From NCBI RefSeq assembly GCF_005239225.2, contig NC_133284.1, positions 53,141,416-53,205,415 on the forward strand: 64,000 nt of DNA, read 5' to 3'. The position numbers and the translations under genes are program-made. This DNA is from Populus alba (Eukaryota > Streptophyta > Magnoliopsida > Malpighiales > Salicaceae). Below are positions 54,477-64,000 of this stretch, one piece after another. Within the stretch, counting starts at the first letter, position 1. Each line of letters opens with the position of its first letter. The notes beneath the pieces are model-generated. The model searched no databases, was not told the DNA's origin, and was given only the letters and a program-made list of their open reading frames with translations.

Positions 54477-56973
54477 TTAATTACATGTGACATGCTTGGG
54501 ACAACTAACAGTCATCAATATGGGTTTTGAAGTAAAAATTATAGTGCAGAGGTTACAGACAAATGTTTTCCAGATATAGACGGCTACTTTACTGCCAAGT
54601 GTCACTAACCGCATTGTAGACAACAATATCAGGTTCCAAACTTAGGTCCCGCTTCCCAAGTGCCCCAGATTTGAACTTCGTGGGAGGAGATCGCATGCTA
54701 TCTATGACATCAAAAAGTTCCTTCATATATCCTGCTTGCCCGAGAGTGACAGCTATAGAACGATAAGCTACTAGGTCAGGATACAAACACATTTCTTGCT
54801 GGAGAGAACAGGGGAAAAAAAGAAGAAGAAGCAATGACCCAAGTCAGTGAGGATTTCCTTTTATATTGTTCAATTAAATAACCTTGTATTAAACGAGAAA
54901 GGAGCAAGGCATCAGATGAAAATTCTTTAGCATTACCTGCATTGCATGAAATAAATTGAGTGCCTCCACTGGTCTTTTTGCCTTGCCAAGTACATGAAGT
55001 GCAGTTGTGTAAACATGCCTGTATCACGACATGATGATTTACCAAAATTACCAATCAAAATTTACAATTTTGTGAACTAATTCAAGAGAGGATGAAATTT
55101 TGGATTGAGTGATACAAGTCATGAAAACTATATTTAGAAACAGAAAAAGCTTTTTTTCTGCAACTTTAAAAGGTAAAAGAATACATGTTGCAAAAAAGCT
55201 ACACTCCAAAGAACTAAAGTGGGCTTCTCTTTCCTTACAGGAAAGAGATTCACCCTGCAGTATGATGATGTTCAATTTAATCAATTATGTAGAACAATCT
55301 AGATTTTGTCTGGGAAGAAATTCTGAGAGATTATCTTTGAAATTTACCAAGCATCAAGATAAATTCAATTGCTCCTTGAATTTTAGTACTCCATACTCTA
55401 GAAAGGTATTGTCGTTCATGCATACAAACAGCAGTGCAAAGAAGATGAGAAGATGTTACCTTAGCCTGTGGGATTTATAGCGTTCTCGTATGTTAAGCCA
55501 CTCGATAACTTGTAGCTGTCGCCTCCAATTGCCCAATTTACCCAATATCTGGATAATCCTCAATACAAATCATTCTGTATATTTAACTCTAGCACTACGC
55601 ATTGCCTTAGAGAACATCCACTCAGGCATATCAATATCAGCACCATTTAACCTGCCGAAATGAGCTACTTCAACTTGGCATGATAAATGAATCATCAAAG
55701 ATACAAAGAATGAGACTGGTTCAAATGAAGCATAGAAAAGATAGATGTACATATTTAATGTAAGAGAATTTGTATGTTCACAAGGTTATTGACACAAGCA
55801 CACATGCCCACATTGAAAAATGAATAGACAACTAATAGAAATTAGAAAGTTAATTTGATCTGATGTAAAATTGGGAATAGACAATTATTAGGAATTAGAA
55901 AGTTAACTTATCTATGATGTAAAAATTTTACCTAAACTTAATATTTATGACTTGATTTTATACTGGTATATAAAAATTACATCTAAAAATACAAAGAAAG
56001 GATATGCTAAAAAACCAAGACAAAAAAAACAAAATTTGAATTAGAAATTATCAGGAACAAATTTCATTCCTTGTAAAATAAAAAATTATTAGGAATTGCT
56101 AAAAATATTTAGAATATGAGCATTTTAAGCACATTGATTTAGTTAGGAATTCCACTGGAATGCAGGCTCTCGAGAATTACTTTCTAAAACAAAACATCAT
56201 CCACACAAAAAGATATTCCCTTCATTGATGTCCTAACAACTTGTTACTCCATAATTTGTTTACTTTTATATGAACTGTTCCACCACAACAAAACCAGGTA
56301 AGAAACCAGTGGCACCCCTTGCCCCCCAAGGCTAAGGCTGTCCCACCACAACAAAACTGCTTGGTGTGACTGTAATCTAAACATGGAGTGAGGAGAAGGG
56401 GCACATTAATCTCTGGACCACTTGTTACAGTGGCAAATAAGAGTCGAATGAATCTATCAGGTATCAGTACACAAAGTTGGAAAAATAAACAGGGACGGAC
56501 ACATTGTATTGGAAATGCTTCTTTTGACATGAATCAGATTGCTTTGCTCTGTTACATGAAGACTGGTACAATTACACAGCATAGATCAAAATACAAAATA
56601 GCTTAGCTACACAGAATTTGCACACACATGCCAATAGAATCTTGTTAGTTGTAATGAAAGGATAGTTAAAGTTCAGTTGAGCTTATGAAGAAAAAAAGAG
56701 AGAATATATAAGAGTATAGATTACACACCAGTTTCCTAGCTTCTGAATCTTCTCCTCTATTTTCCACATCGGAACTTTTGTCTTGCCAATAACATCATTG
56801 GATTGCTCAAAGCTTTTGAAGGCAGCCCTTTCCACTTCAAAATCCTCACCATAGCCCCTTTCAAGAAAAGCCTGATCACTTCTTCTTGACAATCCGTTTT
56901 TCTACACATATCTCTTGTCAGTAATTTTATCAGCTTGACTACGATTCCTGACAATTCCACCGTTCATTTTGTC

Positions 56974-57170
56974 AGTAATGTGTTTGGTTAATAATGCTTT
57001 TAAAATTGAGGTTATAAAATAATTTTAAAAAATATATATTAAATATTGATGATTTTAATTTAAATATTGTGGATTTAACTATTGCTATTACATTATAAAA
57101 TAAATCATACTTTATATAAAATATTTTTTTTTTCAAACCACAATCACAACAGCTACAATAATACCAAACT
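56974..57170. mobile_element. Partial Tourist-like MITE at the broken end of PPR copy 2
   Basis: It shares the left-half sequence of 35059-35870 from AATGTGTTTGGTTAA to TATATAAAATATTTTTTT. It then ends with CAACAGCTACAATAATACC, the inverse of that element's left tip (GTATTATTGTAGCTGTTG). It is thus a differently arranged family member whose left end is cut by the exon 1 break. Confidence 0.6.
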
Positions 57171-57172
57171 CT

Positions 57173-57686
57173 TGTATTGTTAGCACTTGATTCTGCTCAT
57201 ATGCTCATTTAACAAGTATTCTTAAATCTTCATTTTCACACACACTTTAACATATGATTGTGGGTTACACATTGGATTATTACATTATTTATATTTTTTT
57301 GTTAAAGGTAACAACTAAGGGAAATGGATAGTACATAATTTGCAAAAAAAAAAAACAAAAAACAAAAAAAATAATGATAATAAAAAGGTAGATAAGTTTG
57401 GTTTCGTAGCCTCCCTAATCTAAGCAATTAAGCCCGAAGGGGTGTTTTAACACTTAATACCCTAAAGTCAACTGACTTGGGAGCTATTGGCACAACGCTT
57501 GTTACATGGGTTGAGGAGAAAAGCTTAAGAGAATCAAACATTGCACTATCTACGTATCAGTATCTGCAACCCGAGTTACTAAGCTCGTAGGGGTGTCTCA
57601 AACACCTAATGCCCTAAGACCAACTGGTCTGGGAGTCATTAGCCGAAAACTCGCTACATGGGTTAAAGATGCATTGTGTTTTAAGT

Positions 57687-57732
<46 letters not shown>

Positions 57733-58000
57733 ATAATAATCTTAACCCAAGGAAGTTAACCTTAAACATTAGAGCAAAAATTTGTTTTTCTTCCAAGTAA
57801 AGCCTCAATAACTATATGTTGATTTTTGAGCACAAAAGAAAGGTTTAGTAATATCTTGTTTAAGAGGTATTGAGCATATATATGCATTTAATGAGAGTTT
57901 GTTTATCTGGATAGATTAATGGAAGTTGAATGATGAATGCCTTGCTTTATAGAATTTGCAAATTGTTTTTCTATTTTAACGCTTTGATTACTAGGGACTA
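57173..58000. other. Repeat-derived, with two related ~150-bp blocks
   Basis: Blocks at about 57430-57515 and 57585-57665 share the plan AAGCYCGWAGGGGTGT...ACCCTAA/GCCCTAA...ACTTGGGAGC/GTCTGGGAGTC...GCTACATGGGTT. An (AT)n run follows at 57692-57730. This looks like LTR-retrotransposon untranslated sequence, but no coding region accompanies it. Confidence 0.4.
57692..57730. repeat. (AT)n microsatellite
   Basis: About 18 AT/TA units. Confidence 0.9.
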
Positions 58001-60400
58001 GTGATAAGCTGGTTAGGGGGTGTGATTAGTACTTAAAAGTGCATATTTATTAAGGTTTTATATCATCATTTTGCACTTAAAGTATTACTAACTCCTTAAC
58101 TAAAGCATGTTTTATAATAACAAGTCTAATACTATAAAATGCCTTAATATATAGTAAATGTTCATCTTAAATGCAGACCTATCACATAAATCAAAGGATT
58201 GGTTGATGAGTTCAAGTATGGAAATTGAAAGGACAACGAGAGGGTCAAACTTAGAAAAAAGATGTTGGTGCAGTCCAAAATGGAACACTATTCGGTAATT
58301 GGGTCATATCTCGAGTTCTAGATGTCCAAATGATCTCAAATGTTTACACAAATTCAGTAAGACATAGGCCTACAACTTTCATGTGGAGGCCAAGATCTAA
58401 GAAGGTCATTTTCAAGTCCAAATTATAGCAACAACGGAGAAGCCCGAATCTGTCTTGCAGCCTAGACATTGTTCAGTGTTCAGCCCATAACTGGAGTTCT
58501 AGAAGTCCAAATGAACTCCATTTTTTTTCCTGGAAATATGAGTCAATTTCCTACAACTTTCATGTTTTCAAGTGGTCCTAGTTCTAATGCTAGCAATTTC
58601 GTTTTATTCAGACAAGAAGATAAGGATTTTCACAAAGTCAGGAGTTGGCCAACCACTCAACAATTAGTCATCAAATCAATAATTCTGAATTTTGGACTAT
58701 AAAAGGAGGCATTTGCCATGTATTTAGGGGCTTGGTGGTTCAGATCAAGAACTTTCCCTTCCTCTCTCTCTTTATATTTTTGTAATTCTTAAGTTTTGCT
58801 TTCATTAATATCTTGTTTATGCTTTTCATTTCCTCTCCTTTACTTAGTTAACTTGTATTTTCTGTATGTTCTTGTTTTGTTTATTTATGTTTCTCTACTT
58901 CATTATGTTTAGCTAAGTTTATTATGTCAAGGTGAAAAAGTTACACTAATGGTGTAAGAATAAGTATAGTGTAAACTCAACATGGACCTTAATGTTTAAT
59001 ATTAACATGTCTTATCTTTTTATCTTACTAATTCTTAATATCTTGCTTGTTAAATGGTTAATCTAGATTTGTGTTGTATAACACTTGTTACAACAAATGC
59101 TTGGCACTCTCATAGCCCAACCGTATGGTATTACCTACACCTGTGCTATGAAAGGAACTTGATTTGTTGTCAACATAAGTTAGCATCATGAATTCCTGAT
59201 AATATTTAAAAGTTTGGTGTTACGTAAATAAGATCATTAATATGATCATGATAATAATTTATAATGAGCTATTAATGAGAAATCAGCCGATTGGAACCTC
59301 TTTTGTGTGTGGTTTCCAGTTGAGTAATAAGAGTTTATACTATACTTGTTTGAAATACCATTAGTGGATCCTTTAACCTTGACATTTGTTTTTATCATTG
59401 TTTAATCTTTATAGTAATCTTCCATCTCAAAGTTCTCATTAATTTCTTCCTCTTCTTCTTCTTTTTTTTTTATTATTATTATTATTTACATTCTTGTTAT
59501 ATTCTATGTACGTTAAGTATGCTCTATGTTTGATCAAGGATCCTGACATTGTTGGTCTTGCCTTATTCATTCACATCAAAAATCTGTTTATATTATATAA
59601 TATATCTCTTTGATTGTAACAGTCTCAAATCATAATGTCATGAAATTTCCAAACATTTATTTACCAATGTCAAGTATTGGGTAATATGTCTAAATTTATG
59701 GGATTTTTTTTTTTTGAAAATTTTGGCAGAATTTCCTCTATTTTTGTTGGTACCAAGTTATCGACAACACTTCTAATATGTATCATTATGACTTCCATCT
59801 TGATCCAATCATCCTGGATCATATTCCAATCATCAAACAATAACGCAATGCTTATACTTATCAATTAATAATCAACATAAATGTACTCCCAAAGCAACCC
59901 AAAGGATAAACAAATTCATCACAAACATAATAAATGCTAACTAACTAGATAAATACAACATTAAGATTAAGAGTCATATTATGTTTATAATAAATCTTAT
60001 CTTATCATTTTGAAAATGATTTGATCATACTAATAACTATACATATATATAATACATCCACTACCTATTACACCTTCTACTTGATTTTTACATCACAAAA
60101 GGATTTACATTGAAAGTAAAGACATGAATATTACATTCCAAAATGGTAATTCATAAACAGGAGAATTCCTACATCTAACGATCTGCATCACCTCGTGGCA
60201 TACCTCTTTCAACAACAACCATATTAATTAACTTTCTCATTATATTAATCTAACATTAAATAATTACTCTTAACCTTTGAAATTTAGTACTTCTACTTCA
60301 ATCTAACTTACTCCTATAATTTACATAATCTTTCTAGGACTTAAAAATCCAACTAATTCCTCTTAATTACCAAAATACATCTAACACTTCCATATAGATA
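58001..60400. other. Probable LTR-retrotransposon-derived non-coding sequence
   Basis: The start (GGGGGTGTGATTAGTACTT) contains inverted words AGTGCATATT and TTGCACTTAAAGT. Phrases such as CATATCTCGAGTTCTAGATG are repeated loosely at about 58305-58400 and 58486-58580, and a TATA-like TATAAAAGGAGGC lies at about 58698. This is how long plant LTRs look. I found no gag or pol motif and no boundary, so the class is unproven. Small frames such as 58469-58702 are within the repeat and are not convincing genes. Confidence 0.35.
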
Positions 60401-60414
60401 CCAAAATTCATTTT

Positions 60415-60815
60415 TTTCCTTCCTCGGTTACCAATAGACCCAGTAATTCCATTCGAATTACCTATCATCCAGCTAACCTCTTTTGTTAGCCAATCAATCC
60501 GGTAATTCCATATAAATTACTCTTTATCCAGTTAACCTCTTTGTTAACCAATAAACCCGGTAATTCTCTTTATTACCCAAAAAACCAACTAACCCATTTC
60601 GGTTAGCAAAATCAATCCGGTAATTCCATATGAATCACCCAGTATCCGGCTAATCTCTTTTGTTAGCCAATCAATCCGGTAATTCCATTCGAATTACCTA
60701 GCATCCGACTAATCTCTTGTATTAGTCAAACAATCCGGTAATTCCATATGAATTACCCCATATCCGGTTAACCTCTTTGTTAACCAATAAAACCAGTAAT
60801 TTCACATAATTATAA
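60415..60815. repeat. Minisatellite, ~59-bp unit, about seven copies
   Basis: Each unit joins two short inverted repeats: a GGTAATTCC...GGAATTACC-type word (GGTAATTCCATATGAATTAC) and a GGTTAACC...GGTTAACC-type word (TTAACCTCTTTGTTAACC). Units begin near 60420, 60476, 60536, 60592, 60651, 60710 and 60768, with base differences between units. It is non-coding. Confidence 0.8.
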
Positions 60816-62160
60816 CTCAAATTATTCATTTGCTCCATTCATTTAATATCAATTAAATAAGCAACATAGATAATTAGGAAAACTAAAAATTACAAAAAGA
60901 GGTGACGAATTCACCTACCTTCTGTTCGGGATGACTCAGCTCCTCCTGTCTGATAACCAGCTCCAGACACAGCTCCTGAATCAATCAAGTGTCATTATAT
61001 CATTAGTCCATCAATATTTTTTTCTTATGTGCCGAAACATAAAGCACATAATATTTTTATTTGTAATTTGTTCTAATAAAAATTCATTCTCAAATATAAC
61101 ATCATTATTTTACATACAACCTCATATTTAACTCAAGTTACTTCTTTGTTTTCTCTATGTTCATAATTCCTCCATCAAATTATTCTTCTATTCTTTATAC
61201 CCTCACATCATATTATTTATTTTATTTAAATACTATATTCAAACACAATCTAGGCATCTTGTCTTCATATTTTCTTTTAACTAGTTTATTTCTCTTTTAA
61301 TTTGAATTTACATATTATTATTATTATTATTTTCTCAACTTAAATGCTATCTCTTCATTTAGTCTTTCTTACATTTTCATTTATCATGATTAAACATGGT
61401 TTTTTTCTAAACATTAACATCAAAACTAATTCTCCCATTTTTATTTTTTTTCCTTCATTGGCCGAATGTGATGTTTCTTTTTGCTCCCTCAAATCTCTCT
61501 TCATTTACTTGTTATTTCAACTTGTTTTCATTCTATTCCTCTTCAACTTCATCATTTTCCCTTCCCCTCCTAATTCCCCCAAATTCACATAAGAACCCTA
61601 AGTTCAATAATCTAGGATTTAAGGGAAACTAAGGTAAAGTTCCATGAAATTACTTCCTAATTTAATCAAATAAGCTTAGGAAAAACATCTAAATCAACAT
61701 TAAATCCAAACTTCTCATGCTTACCTATTGTTTTTCTTCCAATTTCTCTTCTCTTCCAAGGTTAGCTGAATTCCCCTTCTCAAATCCTCCTTCCTTCACT
61801 TGATTTAGTGTTTTATAGGTTTAACTTGCAAGTTTATAAAGTTACTCTCTCAATTTCCTTATTGTTTTTCTTTACTTTTCTCTCTATCTCTCACGTTATG
61901 CTCTGTTTTTCTTTTCATCTTTTTGTTTCTACCCATTCGGCAGTTAATAAAAGAGAAGGAGGGCTTATATATTTTCTTTTCAATGGCAAATAACTATTCT
62001 ACCCCTAATGAGCATTTTTGCCTCTATTTGATGGTCCTTATTTTTTTTCTAGCACTACCGAGCTCCATTCATCTTAAAATTTTAACCAGGTTTTATTTAG
62101 TATATTTTAAGGTTCCTCAAAAAATTTCGGCTCAATCCGATGGTCGGATTAAAAATTACG
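60816..62160. other. AT-rich non-coding sequence
   Basis: Low-complexity T/A-rich sequence with an (ATT)n run at about 61313-61331. Short frames rich in Phe/Leu/Ile (for example 61344-61592) follow from base composition. No gene is recognised. Confidence 0.4.
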
Positions 62161-62171
62161 TCCAATAACGT

Positions 62172-62512
62172 AAAACTAGTCGAATTGTGATTTTTCGTCA
62201 AATTTCTGAATTTCTCTAAAAATTATGAAATTTTAACCCAAGCTAAGGCATGATATTAGAACACTCAACGCAAATTTTCAGAATTTTCTGATCACCCAAT
62301 CAAGAGTTACAAATTATTTTGTTTTACCTAAAACTAGTCAATTTATGATTTTTCTTCAAATTTCAGAATTTCTCTAAAAATTCTGAAATTTTAACCCAAT
62401 ATAAGGCATGATATTAGAACATCCCACGAAAATTTTCAGAATTGTTTGATCACTCAATCAAGAGTTACGAATTATTTTGTTTTACCTAAAACTAGTCAAT
62501 TTATGATTTTTC
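62172..62512. repeat. Tandem repeat, ~160-bp unit, 2.2 copies
   Basis: Units start AAACTAGTC near 62172, 62331 and 62490. They share CTCTAAAAATT.TGAAATTTT, AAGGCATGATATTAGAACA and CAATCAAGAGTTAC. It is typical of LTR-element untranslated regions. Confidence 0.75.
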
Positions 62513-62617
62513 ACCTGGAGGTTTTACATTGATCTTTTCATAAAATCAGTATATAGGCTGGAAACCTGTGACCCGATCTTTTAGATCATTCTCAAGTATA
62601 ACAACGTCATGTACTGA

Positions 62618-62656
62618 GTATTATTATTGTTGTTGTTGTTGTTGTTGTTGTTGTAT
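62618..62656. repeat. (TTG)n microsatellite
   Basis: ATT units followed by about nine TTG units. Confidence 0.85.
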
Positions 62657-62887
62657 TGTTATTTATAATTTATACAATTAACCTCTTTGTGGTTCGACCC
62701 CGGTCTTGTCGGGTTATATATTATTTCGACACTCCTGCACTTGGGAGAAGACATCAATCTTTTGGTCGTGTCACCAGGTAATGTTCTTCGCACTTCACCT
62801 GAAAAATTTTTTAGATCATGCCTTATCTGCTAAACACACTGTTTTCTCTAACCAAAAATTTTGTTTGCTGTGTGTTTTCTTTGCCAG

Positions 62888-62977
62888 AACCAAATACACC
62901 ATCGAAATCATCCTCCTGGAAAGCTGAAGGCCAAGCATCTTACCAATCTCTGTCTCGGTTGCAAAGGAAAAATCAAG
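62888..62977 (+). CDS. Possible orphan internal exon
   Basis: A 90-base stretch stands between a T-rich acceptor (TTTTCTTTGCCAG) and a donor (CAAG then GTCAGT). In one frame it reads EPNTPSKSSSWKAEGQASYQ then SLSRLQRKNQ, with balanced amino acid use unlike its AT-rich surroundings. I do not recognise the family. The neighbouring sequence holds no second exon I can support, so it may be a captured or leftover exon, or chance. Confidence 0.3.
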
Positions 62978-63707
62978 GTCAGTTTCTGTTGCACAATTAA
63001 TGTAGTCTTTAATTTTCAATTGTTGTGTGATGTTTGAGAATAAAAATTTTTGTTATTGTTGTGTTTGATTATGTATTTTTCGGTTGAATTATTCTGTTAC
63101 TTTGTTATGCCAATTGTATATTACATTTTATGCGTTGTTGCTGCATGATATGCTTTTCTTCCGGTTTGTGATGCCCTGTTACTGTGTTTGTGTTCCTTTT
63201 CCTTTTTATTTGGACTTCTTATGTGTTATAATTATACTCTGTTTTTTTAATGTCAAAAAGAGTGGTACCTACGAGTGATTTATTCAGCTATCTCTCTTGT
63301 CTTTTCTGTCTTTCATGGTATAACATATGTACATGTATATTCTAAATTTGTAATCCCCCTATCATCTAGTGTTAGTTCAGGTTCTTCAAATATTTTTAAA
63401 ATGTATTGTGTTGTTACTCATGTGGGGTTCTGTTGATGGCCTAAGGTTGAGTTCAAATATGTGCGTTTTTCTGAGTGCCTAAGGTTGAGTTTAACTAGTT
63501 GATGTGTTTAAGATTAGAAAACAATTTCAGAACTGAAGGAGGATTCCATTTTAACATGTTTTTAGTAATTTCTTCAAAACTCCAATGCAAATCAGTACTT
63601 GAATATTGCTATATACACTGAAGGCTGGACATTGTCTCTTTAGCATGCCTTCTTACGCTTAGGCAATGAATACATTGGCTTGTACACACTTTAATGGAAA
63701 TAAACCT
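62978..63707. other. Non-coding, T-rich
   Basis: It looks like an intron or intergenic sequence. A short phrase, GGTTGAGTTYAA, occurs twice near 63445-63455 and 63483-63493. No gene is recognised. Confidence 0.4.
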
Positions 63708-64000
63708 ATCAATTTGGTTAAAACTGTGGTTGAAATTGAGGTTGAAGAAAAAATAATTTAATGTGTTTGGTTAAGAATGCTTTTAAAATTGAGGTTATAA
63801 AAATAATTTTAAAAAATATATATTAATATTGATGATTTTTAATTTAAATATTGTGAATTTAGCTATTGCTATTACATCATAAAATAAATCATACTTTATA
63901 TAAAATATTTTTTTTATTATTCCATTGAACGATCTACAATTCCATCACGTCTGAAATACATCCGACAATTTTCTTGGTTTCTTTAACACGCAACAACATA
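63708..64000. mobile_element. Third copy of the Tourist-like MITE left half, cut by window end
   Basis: It matches about 35156-35447 (TGGTTAAAACT.TGGTT through TTTAACACGCAACAACATA). The left tip is missing. Whether this is a lone MITE or the start of another duplicated block cannot be told from the window. Confidence 0.7.

Larger units (their letters stand above)
38589..56973 (-). pseudogene. PPR gene, DG1-like, broken copy 2
   Basis: Exons on the minus strand: exon 1 partial 56973-56729; exon 2 55651-55460; exon 3 55018-54937; exon 4 54798-54610; exon 5 39517-39404. Exons 6-9 are missing. Exon 2 (GADIDMPEWMFSKAM, LGKLGNWRRQLQVIEW) and exon 3 (HVYTTALHVLGKAKRPVEAL) are absent from copy 1. 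Exon junctions keep frame across 1-2, 2-3 and 4-5. Lesions: TAG in exon 1 near 56903, where copy 1 has CAG; TGA at 55570-55572 in exon 2; loss of both ends. Exon 4 is intact here but frameshifted in copy 1. The intron between exons 4 and 5 holds a CACTA element and a copia element. The 5' break joins MITE sequence. Confidence 0.82.

Noticed and set aside
57173..63000. A complete Ty3/gypsy element
   Set aside because: The non-coding parts look LTR-like, but no gag, protease, reverse transcriptase or integrase motif and no matching LTR pair were visible.
1..64000. tRNA or rRNA genes
   Set aside because: No cloverleaf-compatible sequence with both A and B boxes was noticed. The only good B box belongs to the SINE-like blocks.

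Overview
This is plant nuclear DNA, AT-rich and full of retrotransposons. It carries a non-TIR (CC-type) NBS-LRR resistance gene of the RGA type, a multi-exon PPR gene, Ty1/copia, LINE and CACTA transposons, and Tourist-like MITEs. The style of the NBS-LRR genes and the MITEs suggests a woody eudicot such as Populus or a relative. That is an inference; nothing in the window proves the genus.

The backbone is a tandem segmental duplication. Copy 1 (about 1-15.9 kb) runs: NBS-LRR 3' part (1-2446), Tourist-like MITE (about 2522-3159), AT-rich MITE (about 3655-3885), then a PPR gene on the minus strand (6195-15836). Copy 2 (about 30.5-57 kb) repeats the order: NBS-LRR (30481-33998), MITE (35059-35870), MITE (about 36365-36590), PPR (about 38589-56973). 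Between the MITE and the PPR in copy 2 lie an LTR-element remnant and a stray LRR fragment. Every host gene visible here is broken. The two NBS-LRR copies carry different nonsense and frameshift lesions. PPR copy 1 lost exons 2 and 3, while copy 2 kept those exons but lost its last four exons and half of exon 1.

Mobile elements inserted on top of this, and several can be resolved to the base because the paralogous copy supplies the empty site. A 5'-truncated LINE (7908-11325, 12-bp target duplication) sits in a PPR intron of copy 1. A 9.2-kb CACTA element (39799-49036, target duplication AGG) and a degenerate copia element on the minus strand (49417-54476, target duplication TTAAT) both sit in PPR copy 2. 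Between the two blocks a young copia element A (20428-29688, target duplication TAGGG) has a second young copia element B (24848-29429, target duplication ATAAT) nested in its 3' LTR. Both LTR pairs look identical by eye, yet both elements carry coding lesions.

The stretch 57.2-63.7 kb has no recognised gene. It holds LTR-retrotransposon-like repeats, a minisatellite of about 59 bp, a tandem repeat of about 160 bp, microsatellites and one possible orphan exon. The window ends inside a third copy of the Tourist-like MITE sequence.

I found no new enzymatic or defence system. What stands out is the unusually readable history: reciprocal decay of a duplicated PPR gene, base-level insertion footprints, a CACTA element with a central array of terminal-type repeats, and a PPR last-exon scrap fused to a first exon.
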